A DNA stretch of 64,000 bases from NCBI GenBank assembly GCA_963920635.1, contig OY987299.1:63656692-63720691 (forward strand). The letters run 5' to 3'. Position 1 is the stretch's first letter, and every line of letters starts with the position of its first letter. The notes beneath the pieces were generated by a model that was given only the letters and a program-made list of their open reading frames with translations, searched no databases and was not told where the DNA came from. The position numbers and the translations under genes are program-made. This DNA comes from Pseudeuparius sepicola. Its lineage: Eukaryota; Arthropoda; Insecta; Coleoptera; Anthribidae. Shown here one piece after another: positions 53,842 to 63,540 of this stretch.

Positions 53842-54437
53842 ATGGAGGTTGTTCGTTCCCTCTTGTGAAAACACCAGCGGAAACCCTGGAAAATTGTTTT
53901 TATCGGTGCCTACCGACGAAATTCGCAGAATACGGTAGTTGGAAATAGTTGGCCTTCCAATGAAGAAAACGTTTTTGTATTGTTGCCAAGACCATTTCAA
54001 CGTAAGTACGTAGTACATATTATCTATTATAGGTAGTTTGAAGCACTTTTACTTCTTTTTTTAATACTTACTTAATGTCTTGGGGTTATTACTTAAGACT
54101 ACATCTACCTGAATGTAATAAACCTCAAAATCACCCTTGTTAATAATTTTTATTACATTTAGAGATTAAAAGTTTATACTAATATTAAGTATCTATAGTT
54201 TATATTATTGTAGGTACTCGTAAATCAATTCTTTTCATTATAAATTCAAAATTTTATTTCATATTTAAGTTCTTAATTACTCTTTAATCGAGCAACTTTT
54301 ATTGAAATAATTTTTGTATAAGAATAGTAACATTTTTCTTTTTTTTTTAGCTTTAGCGTGATGCTAAGAATTGGATGTTCTTCAAAACTGTGGGAAGCAA
54401 GATTATATTGGAAAAGGAAATTGTGCCTCAGCGCTAA
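53842..54437 (+). pseudogene. THAP-domain gene, two exons, broken
   Basis: 53842-54001 encodes most of a THAP zinc finger: PSCENTSGNPGKLFLSVPTD, then EIRRIR, a TAG where Trp is expected, LEIVGLPMKKTFLY and CCQDHFN. The Cys pair, the invariant P, W position and C...HF match the C2CH pattern. A donor AAC|GTAAGT follows. After about 355 bp with a pyrimidine tract, an acceptor CTTTAG at 54356 leads to RDAKNWMFFKTVGSKIILEK then EIVPQR, matching the VVPH end of the THAP fold, in the right phase, then TAA at 54435. The N-terminal CxxxC region is also frameshifted. The intron shows it was not a processed copy; the stop and frameshift show it is dead. Confidence 0.72.
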
Positions 54438-54753
54438 ATAAAATAAAGCAAACGAATTGCTTCCCTTCAAATGTAGAGAGGGTAATAAGACGAATTAGAG
54501 AATTTGCAATGCTCAATATACATTCGAGGGTAAATCTTCAATTAATATACTTTTAGATCACATAATGTTTATTGTGTGAGGCCTTTAATTTTAGGAAATA
54601 TATTTATGTGAAATAGTTAAGTTGTATTGTAAATTATTGCTCAATAAACTGTAAATTATGTTGTGTTCATTCTTTCCCTAATTGGTTACCTTTTTATAGT
54701 AAAGTTTGAATAATAATCCATATTTTCATTTTCTTTTTGTTAATGACAAATAT
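54438..54753. other. no gene seen
   Basis: AT-rich, with AATAAA near 54643; possibly the 3' region of the THAP remnant. Confidence 0.35.
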
Positions 54754-55215
54754 TCAGAACCTAAAAAGAAGAAACGTTCTACAATCATAGCAGAGAGACC
54801 AGATAGGCGGGCAGGGACGTAAACCCACGGCTTCGATTTGGACGGTGAATCCCACGCGGGGCGGACGTGAGGCCACGAAGCGGGCGAACATCCCGGCGGC
54901 AAAGCTGCAGCGTGGCCGATCCTCCGAGATCCCCCCGAGTTTAATAAACGAACACACCATTTCCAATTCCACATAATCTCTAGACTTTGATAATATGGCA
55001 GATTGTCCAATGTCGCCTTCACAAATCCCTGCTCCATACTTTGAAAAGTTCGATTTGCTATGTAAAAGACTATTCATATAACACAAACTTGCAGTGCAAA
55101 TTTGAACTGTATAACCAAAGTTCTCACACGTCAAACGTTGAGTGTCAAATGAATCGTCGTAAATAAAAGTTGACCATTTATTTGACGGGGCTAAGCAGTA
55201 TTGCCAAACTTGCAT
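54754..55215 (-). CDS. Unidentified ORF, 153 codons
   Basis: An uninterrupted frame from the ATG at 55215, unusually long for this AT-rich window. The first 100 residues are Cys-containing and look protein-like (STFIYDDSFDTQRLTCENFG, then GYTVQICTASLCYMNSLL). After about residue 100 the DNA becomes GC-rich (54800-54950) and the encoded sequence loses that character, so the true protein, if any, may end or be spliced near the GTGTGT at 54955. I recognise no domain. It may be a retroelement ORF or a chance frame. Confidence 0.3.
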   Translation of the reverse strand: MQVWQYCLAPSNKWSTFIYDDSFDTQRLTCENFGYTVQICTASLCYMNSLLHSKSNFSKYGAGICEGDIGQSAILSKSRDYVELEMVCSFIKLGGISEDRPRCSFAAGMFARFVASRPPRVGFTVQIEAVGLRPCPPIWSLCYDCRTFLLFRF

Positions 55216-55572
55216 GGCCGTTTACCTGTCGACCGGGGTCGTATAGAATGTATTAATATAATGATAATATTTTTGTTAATAACCATGAGCTGCATTGAAA
55301 TTATATTGAAAGATATTAACAATAATAAATTCTTTCAATAAAAGTTACATCAAGTATTTAATGATACTATAATATGCTAACAAACTATATCAGAATTTCA
55401 GTAAAATTTATGAAATACCCCTTGTATAAGGAAGGGCAACTACGTCACAACCTTTGGCGGGAAAGTATTATTTATAAAATTACAGCAATTCTAAAGCAAA
55501 AATGAAAAAAATGAAAGAGACGGGTCGACTTTTTTGTCATTTTCTACCGATAGATAAAAAAAATTATTATTA
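55216..55572. other. no gene seen
   Basis: AT-rich; the pogo-type sequence starts abruptly after it, so the element is 5'-truncated near 55570. Confidence 0.4.
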
Positions 55573-56728
55573 TTGTCCGAACTATACGAGCCAATTGGTT
55601 ACAACATTTTATCAGCCACGTTAAACCAAGTGAAGCTGATCCAGTTCTTATTAATCTTGGGTGGCCACTACTCCCATACTCTGAACGTTGACACAATAGA
55701 CTTGGCGCGACAAAACCATGTGGTTATTCTAAGTCTCCCGCCGCATTCGACCCACAAAATGCAGCTGCTGGACCTTGAATGCATGGGGCCTCTTAAAACC
55801 TATTACTCACAAGAGATTGAAAATTGGTTAAGCAACAACCCTGGAAGAGTGGTCACCAGCTATCAAGTTTGCGAGTTGCTTGGAAAAGCGTATGTAAGAT
55901 GTGCTACGGCTGAAATCGCTATAAATGGTTTTCGAAAGAGCGGTATTTGTCCGTTTAATAAGCACATTTTTCAAGATAACGACTTCGCCATTCACCATCA
56001 AGGTGATCAAATTCCAGCTCCAAATCCACCCGATGCTGAACCACAAAGGCAAGTGACTCCTCCAAGACATGTGACTCCTCCAAGGCATATGACTCCTCCA
56101 AGGCATGTGACTTCTCCAAGGCATGTGACTCCTCCAAGAAGTATCGACACGGCCAAATGTGTGGAAGATTCATCTTCTAAGAGAATTTCAAGAGATCCAA
56201 AAGTGCGCTCCCAAGATATTAGCCCTTTACCGAGCACTTCGTCTTACAAGCCTGGCGATAAAGAGAGAAAGTCCAGAAAAGGATCTGCTGCCTTGATTAC
56301 AGGTACCCCATACAAAGATGCCTTAGAAAGTAGTTTGTCAGAACAGAAGAGAAAGAAAAGTGTCTCAAACGGACTTCCGATATTGAAAATAGACAAATGT
56401 GTGCCTTCTAAAAAAAACAAAGGAAAGAAAGGAAAATCTATTGCTAAGAAGAAAATAACTATCAAGGTTTACAAAAAGAGTGTTAAGAACCACGAATCTA
56501 GTAGCTCATCTGAAGAAGATGAAGAACTCGTTTTAGATGATGATTCTGACATGGATTGTGACATTGGGGAAGAGGAAGCAGAATGTATGTTTTGTTCTGG
56601 ACTTTTCTCTGAAGATAGGGCGGGTGAACAATGGATTCAGTGCTCAAAATGTTTCAAGTGGGCTCATACCGAACGTGCCAATATGGACAAGAAAGACACA
56701 TAGGTATATTTGTGATTTTACTTTGTAA
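55573..56728 (+). pseudogene. Pogo/Tigger-type transposase with C-terminal PHD-like finger
   Basis: The 376-codon frame starts inside the catalytic DDE domain, so the N-terminus (DNA-binding domain, first Asp) is missing. FLLILGGHYSHTLNVDTIDL matches the LLILDGHSSH block, but the second catalytic Asp is Gly. HKMQLLDLECMGPLKTYY matches HKLQPLDV---PLK--Y with the third Asp kept. NGFRKSGICPFN ends the domain. Then come five TPPRHV-type hexapeptides, a Lys-rich basic stretch, an acidic Ser/Glu/Asp run, and a finger CMFCSGLFSEDRAGEQWIQC then SKCFKWAH, in which a later Cys is Arg (HTERAN). A one-base shift at 56700 replaces the last codons (YICDF). The combination of a pogo DDE domain and a terminal PHD-like finger is frequent in insect copies. 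Dead element. Confidence 0.85.
56050..56140 (+). repeat. 18-bp tandem repeat, five units
   Basis: GTGACTCCTCCAAGGCAT repeats five times with few changes, encoding T-P/S-P-R-H-V/M. It keeps the frame, so the expansion was tolerated while the gene was coding. Confidence 0.88.
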
Positions 56729-57228
56729 CAGCTGGTAATCATTTATTTTGGTTTAATATATGCTTCTGTATAGCCCATCCTTTGTTTGCTCTAAAAAGTC
56801 ATAGATTTATTGACAGATTGAAATTAATATTATATAGTTAATAAAAAAGTATCCGATATTAGGGCACTTTACTCTACAGGTTTATGGCACTTCAACGTTG
56901 TGCGTTTGGCCTCTGCAATGCCCTTGGTCGATGAAGGAAGGGGCGAAAGCTAACTTTGTCACATTTCTTTCTATTTGAATAAAAGCAATGTGAAAATTTC
57001 AAGATCAAAGACTTGCATCACTATATACTTAATTAAGTCGTTATTTTGAAGAGTTATTTTGCATCAATCATTGAATACTAGAACGCCCCTGCCTACATAT
57101 AGACAGATAAATGATCACTGTAAGACTTTATTTGATCTTTAAAGCAAAAATGTGTGATTTTTATTAATATATTAATATATAATATTAATATAATATCCTT
57201 CCCAAAATAACATTCAATTTTTTTTCAG
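56729..57228. other. no gene; end of the large collagen intron
   Basis: AT-rich intron sequence ending in the polypyrimidine tract and CAG before the exon at 57229. Confidence 0.6.
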
Positions 57229-57273
57229 GGAGATCAAGGATTTAGAGGCATTCCCGGCATTAGTGGCCGATCG
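57229..57273 (+). CDS. Collagen IV alpha chain, 45-bp Gly-X-Y exon
   Basis: Between TTTTTTTTCAG and GTTAGT. It encodes 15 residues, GDQGFRGIPGISGRS, exactly five triplets, phase 0 on both sides. A 45-bp exon beginning with a complete glycine codon is a classic unit of collagen genes. Too short to stand out as an open frame, but its position, phase and neighbouring exon make it secure. Confidence 0.9.
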
Positions 57274-57332
57274 GTTAGTATTACTATTTGGTCAAAAAAT
57301 ATCTCTTATATCTGTAATTACTTATTATATAG

Positions 57333-57414
57333 GGAGACAGCGGAGAAGCTGGAATTCGAGGACCTCTTGGATTAGATGGATGTAATGGAACTGATGGTGC
57401 AAATGGACCACCAG
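57333..57414 (+). CDS. Collagen IV alpha chain exon with GCNGTDG motif
   Basis: Between TTATATAG and GTATCA, 82 bp, starting phase 0 and ending after the first base of a glycine codon. It encodes GDSGEAGIRGPLGLDGCNGT then DGANGPP and the G of the next Gly. The GCNGT motif inside the triplets is conserved near the 7S/collagenous border of type IV collagens, where the Cys takes part in cross-linking. The intron before it is only 59 bp, in contrast to the 21-kb intron one exon earlier. Confidence 0.91.
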
Positions 57415-59302
57415 GTATCACATAAGTGTATAGTATTTCTAAAGGCACTTGAAACAGCATAAAAACTCTAAAAGAATATAGGACATAAGCGTCACGCAGT
57501 TTTCAAAAATATACATATTCTACAAGCAACATAATATTTCATTATCGATTATAACTATTTACGCAAGTATGCCCTAAGATCTGTGAAATTATGGCACGCC
57601 TATCCACCGCATTTCGCTGCACAAGTGGCCAGCCGTCGAACAGTGTAACCCATGCAAGTATTTTGAACAAAAAAGTTCCTATGAACATAGATGCAAATGA
57701 CACTTTAAATACACACCATAACAAATTGTTTTTAAATATTATAATTAAAACTAACGTTCAATAAACTCATTTTAAGTAGAAAAGTTCATATATACATAAG
57801 TGAAAAAACTGTTAATAAGAAGATCGTTATGAAAATTACACAAGCCTCAGTTTTATCGGGTACAACCTACTAGTTTTCCTGTTTTGTACAAAATCTAAGC
57901 ATTCTAGGACACACTTGAAAGGAATATTTTTTGTAAAATTGAATAAAGATTATCGGGAATCCAACAAATATTTGGCATAGTGCGTAAGTTTGATAAAAGA
58001 GGGGTGCAATTTACCGGCTCACGCGCCACTGGTGCAAGTAAGCGAACTCTAGTGCCTCCGTTCGATTGCACCCGCGCTCTTCTAAACCGTACCGAATTGC
58101 AGATTGTTACCTTTTGTTTCCAAAAATTCAGAAAAAAAACCTGTTTTTTTTAGATATTTTCTCACCCTGTATTTTTCTTGTTACGCGTTTTTGAACCTAT
58201 GTTCATGTTAACTTGTTTGCTTAAAATGAGATTTTCTACTATCAGTTTTATTTATGACATTTAGAACTGAGATACCCTGTATTATTATAGATTCGTGAAA
58301 ATATACGGGTTAGATGGTTTATTTGCCGATTTGTCATTTTTCTATTATTGCCGCCATTAACTTTTTTTCTACTTATACATGAATACTTGTCTTTTTCATT
58401 ACAACCTACAAAATGGATAAGTAGGCAATTCCAGCTAACTGAACAGATATGATTTCATATCCATTCTAGGATGGATACTTTTCTTCTGCGGTACCTACTC
58501 CTGAGAGGTATCCCAACAAGAAGCAAAAAATCCCGCTTAGTAATCTTTTTTTTTTGTTTACAGAAAATACCTATAGGCTAAAATGCCTAAACTAAGTACC
58601 GGGTGAGCGAAACTCGATGTCTCAGCTCTATTATAAGAAAAAACAATGGAAAAAATCTGAAAAGAGGATCTTAGATGGATTGAGTAGGGTCCACTTTAAG
58701 CTGAATTTGCATGTTTTCCAAATTTGGAAACTGAGGTAGTGACGTCATAGAATTATTTTTTCCAGAAACATACATATATGTTTGCATATTTAAAAAAAGC
58801 TAATATTTTTTCTCAACAAATTTTGCAAAGAAAAAATTTGTTATCTTCTTCGTTAAAAAATTATAAGCAAATTGGTACAGTCATTTTAAAACTTATTCTC
58901 TCGTTTAATTCCATGGTGATGATTTATGGACCAATCGAAAGGGAAAATCTCCGAAATGATATTCTTAACAGGTACCCTCTCGAAATAACCAGAATTTAAT
59001 TAAAAACTATTAATTAGTTTTGCACCAAATATCTCAGATATGAGTGACTTCATGAAAACAATCTTCAGAAGATGATTTAGCCTAATCGGTAAAGGCGCGT
59101 GTCTATGAAAGTGTCATTTGTTTCATCGTGGGTTCAAGTCCCACACGACGAATTTTCTTTTTTTTTTAATAATTATCTTACAAAAATGCAGCTTTTATTG
59201 TTTACTATTTTATTTTACCATTGCCGTGCTCCAGGGGTTCAACTTTACACCGGGTTAAATTTTTTGTACTGGTCAAAGACTCACCCTGTATATATTTTTA
59301 AG
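57415..59302 (+). other. Collagen IV intron, 1.9 kb
   Basis: Donor GTATCA, acceptor ATTTTTAAG. Holds a CACCCTGTAT terminus at about 58162, a CGGGTGAGCGAAACTCGATG terminus at 58600 related to the ends of 25759-26720 (shared GACGTCA and the TTTGGAAA block), and the tRNA-like sequence at 59071. No gene of its own. Confidence 0.75.
59071..59151 (+). tRNA. tRNA-like sequence (pseudogene or SINE head)
   Basis: An A-box-like TTTAGCCTAATCGGTAAAGGCG and a perfect T arm GTGGG-TTCAAGT-CCCAC (B box) are about 40 bp apart. The acceptor ends (GATGATT and ACGACGA) do not pair and no clear anticodon arm is present, so it is not a working tRNA. A tRNA-derived SINE head is the best reading. Confidence 0.45.
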
Positions 59303-59505
59303 GCAGGCGTGGCAGATATGGACACCGTGGTCTACCAGGGCCCCAAGGATATCGCGGGCCACAAGGTGAACCTGGAGACGGTGGGGGAAATTCCATAGGA
59401 GTAAAAGGAGATCAGGGTCATGGTGGATATGATGGTAGGTCCGGCGAAGTTGGACCAAGAGGTCCAATGGGACCTCCTGGCAGCAGAGGGTTTCCAGGCA
59501 TAACC
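59303..59505 (+). CDS. Collagen IV alpha chain, 203-bp exon
   Basis: Between TTTTTAAG and GTAAGT. It starts with the last two bases of a split Gly codon (G|GC) and encodes [20 protein letters not shown], then [18 protein letters not shown] with one interruption, [20 protein letters not shown] and [10 protein letters not shown], ending phase 0. The split-codon phase agrees with the donor of the preceding exon; the alternative acceptor CAG at 59306 would break the triplets. The next exon is not in the window: 59506-64000 holds no other Gly-X-Y exon in the right phase. Confidence 0.92.
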
Positions 59506-59577
59506 GTAAGTCAAAAAAACATACTTTCATATTGACGAAATGGGTTAGTCACTGTATAATAATATGCAAGGTGTTAA

Positions 59578-59922
59578 GAGGGGGTTGCCGACAGCGAAAG
59601 CGACGTTAGATTTCGTATTTTTTTAAGTTGTATGGCATAAAAATCTAATAATATTTTACCTGGCAAAAATTTAGTACAAACATCTCTGTCTTCTTTTTAA
59701 TCATAAGATCTTAAAAGCATATGCACTGGAATTATTATTTTTAGGTTTTTTTAGGTTTTCATAACCTATAAAACAAAACACTGCTTCTAAGATCTTATGA
59801 TTAAAATGAAGACAGAGATGTTTGTATTAAATTTTTGCCAGGTAAAATGTTATTGGATTTTATGTTATACAATTTTAAAAAATACGAAATCTAACGTCAC
59901 TTTCGCTGTCGGCAACCTCCTC
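59578..59922. mobile_element. TTAA-flanked foldback MITE
   Basis: 345 bp, flanked by TTAA (59574-59577 and 59923-59926). The ends GAGGGGGTTGCCGACAGCGA and GAGGAGGTTGCCGACAGCGA lie on opposite strands, and pairing runs about 150 bp inward (shared ACATCTCTGTCTTC, ATCATAAGATCTTA). TTAA suggests mobilisation by a piggyBac-type enzyme, but the ends differ from the element at 1227-2669. Confidence 0.85.
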
Positions 59923-60261
59923 TTAAAAATTGAATATATTATGGTAAAGTAGCCTTTATTTTCAGAGATATAAATGTTATCCTCAATCAATAGTTTCACT
60001 ATAATGGAATCTCACTTTTCAAAATAGTAGGTCTATTTTATAATATTGGTTTTTATGTGTGAAGTTACTCAGCCACCACCAAACGAAATACGAAAAATAG
60101 CATTTTTCAGTGATTTTCAAGAACTTGAAGTCAAACTTTGATTCACTATTCACCGTATCTCCAAACAAAAAAGCGCACCGAGTAGGTACGACTTTTTAAA
60201 ATTCTCCATAATTTTTTACAGAACAAAACAGTACCTACTGTATAATTTTTAATGATACATT

Positions 60262-60975
60262 GGTTAGACAAATGTACAGGGCGTTGAAATTCTTTTTTTC
60301 AAATTGAATTATGGCTATCTCCAAAATATTCAAGCCACCGAACTGAAATTTGACACTGCTATGTGATAGAGAATAAGCTGAAGATGTTTGTTTCTACATA
60401 TCTCCCAGAAGGCGTCATCTGCACTGTTTTTTATCGTTCTTTTACTCGTCACTTTTTTTGAAGTTATCTGTTTGGTCTTGCAGGTCCATCATTTTAGTGC
60501 ATCTTTTCAATCTGCAACAAAAAGATACTCTCGTTTCGTAACGATAAAATCAACCGTTTCCTTTAAAATTGTCAAAATTTGCCCCAAGACGCCTGTTGAC
60601 TCCAACATTCGAAGCATAAAAGTCTCACTTTAAGTGGTACAGTCGTTGTGTAATATTTGAAAGCAGTATGGACCTGCAGGACCAAAGAGATAACCTCAAA
60701 AAAGTTACGAATAAAAGCACGATCCAAAAACAGGGCAAGTGGCGCCCTCTGAAGAAATTTACATTTTCAGCTCCATCCCCAAAAACATAGTGGTGCCAAA
60801 TTTCAGTTCAGCAGCTTCATTATTTTCGGAGATGTAGCCAAAATGCAATTTAAAAAAAAATTCTATCTCTTAAATGAACAACATTTCTATAAGGCATATT
60901 AGCCTCAATCGTAATATTTTGGCCCAAAATATATGCAGTTGCTCTATTTCCCATTATTAATGACTCACCATGTAT
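60262..60975. repeat. Two inverted copies of one repeat
   Basis: 60273-60570 and, inverted, 60660-60960 share AGCTGAAGAT / TTTCAGCT, CCGAACTGAAATTTG and GAAGTTATCT-TTTGGTC(T/C)TGCAGGTCCA. A third relative lies at 62440-62830. Confidence 0.7.
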
Positions 60976-60978
60976 ATA

Positions 60979-62162
60979 CAGTGTGTTTCACTTCAAGTCG
61001 AGACAATTCTTTATTTTTTTCGGGTTGACCGATTTTCAAAAACTTTTTTTTAAATATAGTGCTCCGAAAGATCTACATGTTGACACTAATTTTTTCAGAT
61101 TCGTCTTTTCCATCACCTACTACGATCAAAATTATACCCCCAAAAACTGCAAAAGTACATTAGGCATTTCTGTAGGAAAAAAATGAATAGCACAGTCGTA
61201 TTGGCCATACCCGCAAACCACACATACCATGTTTCACGGTCATAGCTTATACAGGGCGTTCAAAAAATATCTTCAAACATGGCAAAAATACGGTTTTTCG
61301 AAGTACCCTGTACAAACAAAGAGAGATATTTTAAAATTATTTCTTTGCAGTTTGATTAGGGCTCACATAATCCATCAATTCCCACGATTTCATGGCCCTG
61401 CCTTATACAGGGCGTTCGCATTAAAAATACAAAAATAAAAAAAATCGATTTTTCTCTTGATGTCCTTTTTTACATTTTTAACTTATGCCTATTAAAAACA
61501 TAAACAATATTAAATTTTAGAAAGTATTTTCAATAAAAAGCACGCTTTTTTTATTTGAAAAAATTTAAAAATTGATTGGTATCCACGTATCCAGGGTGCT
61601 CTTTATTGAAAATATTTTCTAAAATTTAATATTGTTTTTGTTTTTTAATAGGCATAAGTTAAAATTGTAAAAAAAATGTAAAAAAACACCAAGAGAAAAA
61701 ACGATTTTCTTCTATTTTTGTAAGGTAGGGCCATGAAATCGTGGGAATTGATGGCTTATGTGAGCTCTAATCAAACTGCAATGAAATAATTTTAAAATAT
61801 CTCTCGGTATTTGTATTTGGGTACTTCGAAAAACCGTATTTTTGCCATGTTTGAAGCTATTTTCTGAACGTCTTGTATAAGCTATAGCTATAAGCTAACC
61901 GTGAAATATGGTATGTGTGGTTTGCGGGTATGGCCAATATGACTGTGCTATTGATTTTTTTTCCTAAAGAAATGCCTAATGTACTTTTGCAGTTTTTGGG
62001 GGTATAATTTTGATCGTAGTAGGTCATGAAACAGACGAATCTGAAAAAATTATTGTCAAAATGTAGATCTTTCGGAGCACTATATTAAAAAAAAAAGATT
62101 TTGAAAAACGGTCAACCCGTAAAAAAATAATGAATTGTCACGACTTGAAGTAAAACACACTG
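60979..62162. mobile_element. CAGTGTG foldback, near-complete palindrome
   Basis: Flanked by TA (60977-60978, 62163-62164). The ends are CAGTGTGTTTCACTTCAAGT and CAGTGTGTTTTACTTCAAGT on opposite strands; almost the whole element pairs, with a centre near 61580. Blocks such as TGGCCATACCCGCAAACCAC and CCATGAAATCGTGGGAATTG recur inverted. No coding capacity. Confidence 0.88.
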
Positions 62163-62164
62163 TA

Positions 62165-62439
62165 CATAATAAATATGTACCATTATGTTCACGTTCAAGT
62201 ATATTTTTACACCCCCTTTATTTATTTAATTTTGAGATTAGAAAAAAGTTTCAGATAAAAGTTGTAGAAGAGAAAGCAAGCATTTGTCATCATTTAGGCG
62301 TGTAGTTTTATACGAGGTGTTCGGAAAAGCGGTAAGCGGTGTCAAACCAAACTTATGTTTTTTGGGATGTAACACCCTGTATATTTTTTGGGATAATATT
62401 TGAAATCTGCTAGTTTCCACAATTTCAACTATAAAGGGT
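62165..62439. repeat. Fragment of a CACCCTGTAT-ended element
   Basis: Shows AAGCGGTAAGCGGTGTCAA and a CACCCTGTATATTTTTTG terminus at about 62370; no partner end identified. Confidence 0.4.
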
Positions 62440-62837
62440 GTCTCCTTAATAATGGAACATAGAGCAACTTCATATATTTTGTGCCAAACTATTACGATTG
62501 AACTACCGGTCAAACCTCGATGGTTACCGAGAAACAGAGCGTTGAAGTTCATTTTGTGAAATTGAATTATGGCTGCATCTCCCAAATTAATAAAGCTGCT
62601 GAACTGAAATTTGCACTGTTATGTTTTTGGGGGTGGAAAATAAGCTGAAGATTTCAATTTCTACGTATCTCACAGAGGGCGCCATTTCGTGTTTTTACTC
62701 GTAAATTTTTGAGGTTATCTTTTTGTTCTTACAGGTCTATCGTTTTAATGGATCTTGACATTTTTGCAACAAAAGTGTACTCTTGTTTCATAACGATAAA
62801 ATCAACCGTTTTCCTTGAAATGGGCAAAATGGGACGG
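62440..62837. repeat. Third copy of the 60262 repeat
   Basis: Shares AATTGAATTATGGCTGC, GCTGAACTGAAATTTG, AAGCTGAAGAT and AACGATAAAATCAACCGTTT with 60273-60570. Confidence 0.7.
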
Positions 62838-62940
62838 AGGTAAACTGGGCGCAAAGTCATAAATAGAAATTTATTCAATAGGTAAACTGGGCGCAGAGAA
62901 TTTGGGGCAACTTAAAACCTATAGGTAAACTGGGCGCGAA
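62838..62940. repeat. 42-bp tandem repeat, 2.5 units
   Basis: AGGTAAACTGGGCGC starts at 62838, 62880 and 62923, a spacing of 42-43 bp; the sequence between anchors has diverged. The anchor is clearly conserved against a poorly conserved spacer. Confidence 0.75.
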
Positions 62941-63005
62941 GCACACCGTGGAAAAAATAACTAAATGATTTTTGATAACATATTTATTTAATTTTTAGGT
63001 ATGAA

Positions 63006-63540
63006 CTATACTATAGACAAATACGAAGTGCATTTTATATAATCTATTCTACTTATTTCTCCTAATTTATATATATTTTCAAACTTTTTAAGTGATTCGA
63101 ATTTAGCTTTAACAGTTTTGTCTTTAAATTTCATGGGTATATGTAAACTATGTATTTTAACATATGTGTCAATTTGGCATTCTTTTAATTTATCAAGAAA
63201 TACATAAATATATGGATGGGTGGAGTAAAATGAAGAATTGAATTTTGCATGGAATGACTCACAAGAATTGGTCGTTCTTGTAATCGAAGCAGTTCCCTCT
63301 GCCCAGACAGAAGGTGGGAATAAAGCATGTTCTCCTATATATGTCTCTAGCAAATAATCGCAATATTTATCAAGAAGTTCATTTTGTGGTTTGTATGACA
63401 TCAAGTCGAAAATAAAACAGTCTTCTACTTCATTTGGGTTTAAATAAGTCAATCCAAAAGTGTTCTTTAGCCAGCTGGCGATTTCAGTTTTTGCTTTATA
63501 TTCTGAACTAATCCAGTTGACTGAATTTTTCGATAATAAT
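63006..63540 (-). pseudogene. MULE-type transposase, C-terminal part
   Basis: The 148-codon frame (63452-63006) extends upstream in frame to about 63540 (VNWISSEYKAKTEIASWLKN). It contains the segment NSCESFHAKFNSSFYSTHPY then IYVFLDKLKECQIDTYVKI, which matches the end of MULE-family transposases common in insects, where N-CE-FH--LN--F---HP-I--F---L---Q---Y is recurrent. The catalytic DDE triad lies further N-terminal and is not in the window fragment; the sequence loses the family pattern upstream of 63540. The part present is open without stops, so it may be a recent truncated copy. Confidence 0.65.

Larger units (their letters stand above)
35787..57228 (+). other. Collagen IV intron, 21.4 kb, transposon-filled
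   Basis: Canonical donor GTAAGT (35787) and acceptor TTTTTTTTCAG (57228). The phases on both sides agree (0/0). The distance in residues between the CNC cluster of the previous exon and the GCNGTDG motif of the exon after next is about that of other collagen IV chains, so no exon seems to be missing. All features listed between these coordinates are intronic. 35820-36180 shows nothing recognisable; the - strand frame there is the complement of the collagen repeats. Confidence 0.85.

Noticed and set aside
55828..56237. Repetitive frames on - (SHMPWR-, LEESHA-type repeats)
   Set aside because: Complement of the TPPRHV tandem repeat in the pogo-type transposase.
59071..59151. Functional tRNA gene
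   Set aside because: Good T arm and A box, but the acceptor stem does not pair and there is no clear anticodon arm.
60661..60695. Apparent collagen exon reading YGPAGPK after a CAG
   Set aside because: The sequence belongs to a repeat with relatives at 60470-60500 and 62730-62760 on the opposite strand; a stop follows at once and the phase does not fit.
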